From contig JAGGNK010013003.1 in assembly GCA_017590115.1 (NCBI GenBank), positions 1,116,001 through 1,180,000 on the forward strand: 64,000 nucleotides of DNA, read 5' to 3'. The notes beneath the pieces were generated by a model. The model made no database searches. It saw nothing but the letters and a program-made list of their open reading frames with translations, and had not been told where the DNA came from. Position 1 is the first letter of the stretch, and every line of letters begins with the position of its first letter. A program made the position numbers and the translations under genes. The stretch is from Montifringilla adamsi (lineage: Eukaryota > Chordata > Aves > Passeriformes > Passeridae). Below, piece by piece: positions 61,401 to 64,000 of this stretch.

Positions 61401-64000
61401 CCCTTCCCTGCTCTCCACACTCTTGGGTGCAGCCTGAGAGCACTGAACATGCACTGAGCTTTAGATGACAGCTCAGGCGAGGAGGTGTTTTCATAGTGCT
61501 GGGTGGCACAGGTCAGCTAATGCATCCCTTGGAGGATCCCTGCTGTGCACTCTCCTCTCAGGAGAAGGAAATTGCAGCTGCCAGGAGGCAGGTGTTATCT
61601 TCCCAGTGGGTTGTCATGACCATGACAGGTTTGGATGACTGTGCTCCATGAAGGCTCAGAGAACCTTCTCCCAGGATGCCCTTCTCCATCCATCTTGCAT
61701 TGAAATAAGAGTGGAAATCTGAGGATATTAACCCTGACATGGGAGAGGTGGAAGGCCCAATTTTCTGCCCACAGCAGAAAACAACCCAAGCAACAAAAAC
61801 ACTTCATGTTTTTCTAAGTTTTTTCCTGCATTCAACCACCTGTGGTGATGGCAAATCACCCAGAACCATGGCTGTGCCCCGAAGGGGAGAGGACAGCCAG
61901 CCTCTGGTAGGAACCAAGCGGGAGGCAGGAAGGAGGGCTGCAGTGATGACAGCTGCCTTGGCAAAGCAGCCACGGCTGTCCTTCAGTGGGCAGGACATTC
62001 AAGGACAGCCTGGAGCTGGGCCAGGAGGCACCAGCAGCCTCTGTGAGTCTGTCTTGGCTCAAAGCAGGAGTGACAAGGGCAGGGTGGAGGGCACCTCCTC
62101 AGCACCCACCTCGGCCTCTGCAGCCCATCTTCCCCGCACCTCCTCCTTCGAGGGGGCTGCAGGAGGTGCTGCAGGAGATGCTGGGGAACTGTGCTGAGAC
62201 CCACACAGAGCACCGTGACTCATGTCTGTCCCACCTATTTTAAAGGTCTGTGCTGGAATATAGCACCACGTCCTTGTCATATTTATTGGATGAGTTCTGC
62301 TTTGCATGGTCGCTGTTTTGCTGTGGGTTTCCCTCTGTAGCTCTGAGTGGAAAATGAAGATGGCACAAGAGGGAGACCAAGGCGGCGTGTGGGCTCAGAC
62401 TGCCAGCAGCCACAGGCCTCCATCCTGGGACAGGGGATGTTGCAGGAAAAAATGAGTTCATGTCTTCAGGCTGAAATGTGGGAGCAAGCAGCTTTCGGCT
62501 TCTTGGAGGCGATATAATGCACGGCAGGACGACACCGATGGCCTTGGCTCTATCCAATGCCCTCCATCCCCTGCTCCCTCCTGGTCTCACTAATCACATG
62601 CAGAATTCAGCAGGGAAAATGGATCGTGGTGAGGAAGCAGGGATCAAATGTGGGGCAGACACTGAGCAGAGACAAACACAGTTCCCTTGATCATCTGGCT
62701 GCTGCCTGGGCATTAACTGAGGCATCCTGATGCTGACTGAGGTTGCCAGTCAGGAAATTAGTACAGGCAGGGACAAACATCAGGAGAGGTGTGAGTGTAG
62801 CCCTGATGACCCAAAAATTCTCTGCAACCCACTAGGGCAGGCCAGCTGCAGTTCCTCTAACCCTGCACAGACAAGCAGCACTCCAACTGTACATGCATGG
62901 CTGGGAGGCTGAGCTCTGCCTGCTGAGCCTTACGGGGATGAGTAGGATATGAGGCAGAGAGTTTAAGCTTCTCTAAGAGGCTGGACTTTCTTTTGTTCCC
63001 TGTCCCAGATGTACTGCTGCAGCCACCAGTGAGTCCACAGGCTGCCAAAGAGTGAAGGTGACTGTGGTTGGACCTGGAGATGAGGGGGAGATGCAGAAGG
63101 TGCTCCAGAAAATCTCAAATCTTGGTTACTGTATTCATTGATGAAAAATTGGTAGATTTGGAAAACCGTAGTACAGCTTAAAGCCAAAAATACCTAGCAT
63201 GGGTATGTTGAGGAATGGAGAGGACTGAGGAAGATAAAGGTGACAATGTTTTTCAGGAGGTGTAGAAACACTTTATTTTATTTGAAGTGTTGTGCTCCAA
63301 GTTGGTTCAAATAAAATGCCGGTTAAAAGGCCAAGTTTTATTTTTGTTTCTTTGAGGGAGTATAGACTTCAGGGCACTTAAAGATTTTATCTTTTTAATT
63401 CTTGTTTGGTTTTGTGCTGTTTTTCCCACTAAACTCTAAGGGGGGAGAGAGCGTCTGCTCCTACTGAACTCAGATTGCATTTTTAAGGGGTAAGTGGAAA
63501 GAACCTGTGAGCAGACCTGCTTTAAAGGCCAGGGCGTAAATGCAATCAAAGGTTGAGAACAGACACCACCTTTGGTGGCCCATACTCGACCTTCCACATA
63601 ATAAACTGAAGCTGGAGGGATCCTGGATTCAAACATCTCTCTTTCAGGTTGCCGCCTAGCAGGGCAAAAGTCAGAGCAACACACCCTGATCCCAACGGGC
63701 AAACAGCGCTGCGCTGGGCCCTGCTCCTCCCTCTGCCAAGGCAGCTGAGGTGTGGAAGGCACACAGGCCACGCTGATGTGCACTTTCAGAGGGACAGGAA
63801 TTCAGGCAAAAGTGCCTCTTACGGGCAACGCGTTGCTGGTACCAGCAGTGCTAGGTCTATTTTTAATGATTTGGGAATGGAGGATGCTTTCAGCAATACA
63901 TAATTAATACAAGTGCGCTTCTGTTGTCTGCCGAGAGGGTGGGAAGGCCCTGGCTAACTTCTGAGGCTGTGGAAGGAAAAAGAAAAGGTTGAATGAATCA
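58485..64000. other. Unique DNA, no gene seen
   Basis: AT-rich to about 60.6 kb, with an (AAAC)n microsatellite at 60064-60094. It is GC-richer with overlapping short frames on both strands at 61.2-62.6 kb and 63.4-63.9 kb, the longest 152 codons at 61739-62197. A TCATAGAATGGTGGGTCTTG stretch at 60538 faintly resembles a CR1 3' end on the minus strand but cannot be followed. No exon or RNA gene recognised. Confidence 0.45.
60064..60094. repeat. (AAAC)n microsatellite
   Basis: About seven AAAC units, ending in a short A run. Ordinary simple repeat. Confidence 0.9.

Noticed and set aside
1..64000. CRISPR arrays, tRNA, rRNA or other structured RNA genes
   Set aside because: No regularly spaced direct repeats with unique spacers, and no recognisable tRNA, 5S, U6, 7SK or Y-RNA sequence noticed on either strand. 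A covariance-model search was not possible here.

Overview
The window looks like 64 kb of bird nuclear DNA, probably from a songbird. The evidence is its repeats: several CR1 LINE fragments at different stages of decay, including 3' ends with the typical ATTCTGTG-type terminal octamers, and three solo LTRs whose sequence I recognise by memory as avian or passerine ERV LTR families. There are no Alu-like or B1-like SINEs, no bacterial gene organisation, and no dense coding. The species and chromosome cannot be told from the sequence.

I found no protein-coding gene that I can name. The long open frames (up to 370 codons) look like chance: they lack recognisable domains, run through repeats or simple sequence, and often overlap equally long frames on the other strand. 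The window is best read as intergenic or deep intronic DNA. A few short segments have splice-like borders (871-1015, 2803-2871, 46919-47025) and are offered only as weak exon candidates.

Layout. 1-12.4 kb: mostly unique AT-rich DNA, with two exon-like segments near the left edge and a near-perfect palindrome at 5176-5199. 12.4-15.5 kb: a repeat pile-up with one solo LTR at 12456-13033, then a CR1 split by a second solo LTR (about 14010-14470), then a second, older CR1 3' part. 15.5-23.7 kb: unique DNA with a 35-base T run and a weak CpG-rich patch. 23.7-25.2 kb: an old CR1 RT-region relic, followed by a GC/CpG-rich patch with a 21-bp palindrome, a CTCF-type motif and a G-rich GGGGAT minisatellite. 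30.7-31.1 kb: a clear short CpG island, the best promoter candidate. 32-45 kb: unique DNA with microsatellites, a 20-bp x3 minisatellite and three CR1 fragments. 46.9-48.5 kb: an exon candidate and an E-box-rich possible enhancer. 50.35-54.77 kb: a nearly identical 2.2-kb direct tandem duplication. Its copies differ by four substitutions and one complex change that makes a perfect hairpin in copy 1. 57.9-58.5 kb: a nearly full-length solo LTR. 58.5-64 kb: unique DNA.

The most notable observation is the young tandem duplication with its template-switch-like hairpin difference. It may be a real segmental duplication or a haplotype (false) duplication in the assembly. The next most notable are the orphan CpG island and the CTCF/palindrome/G-rich cluster. 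No gene circuit or operon can be described. All family assignments rest on pattern recognition without a database search.
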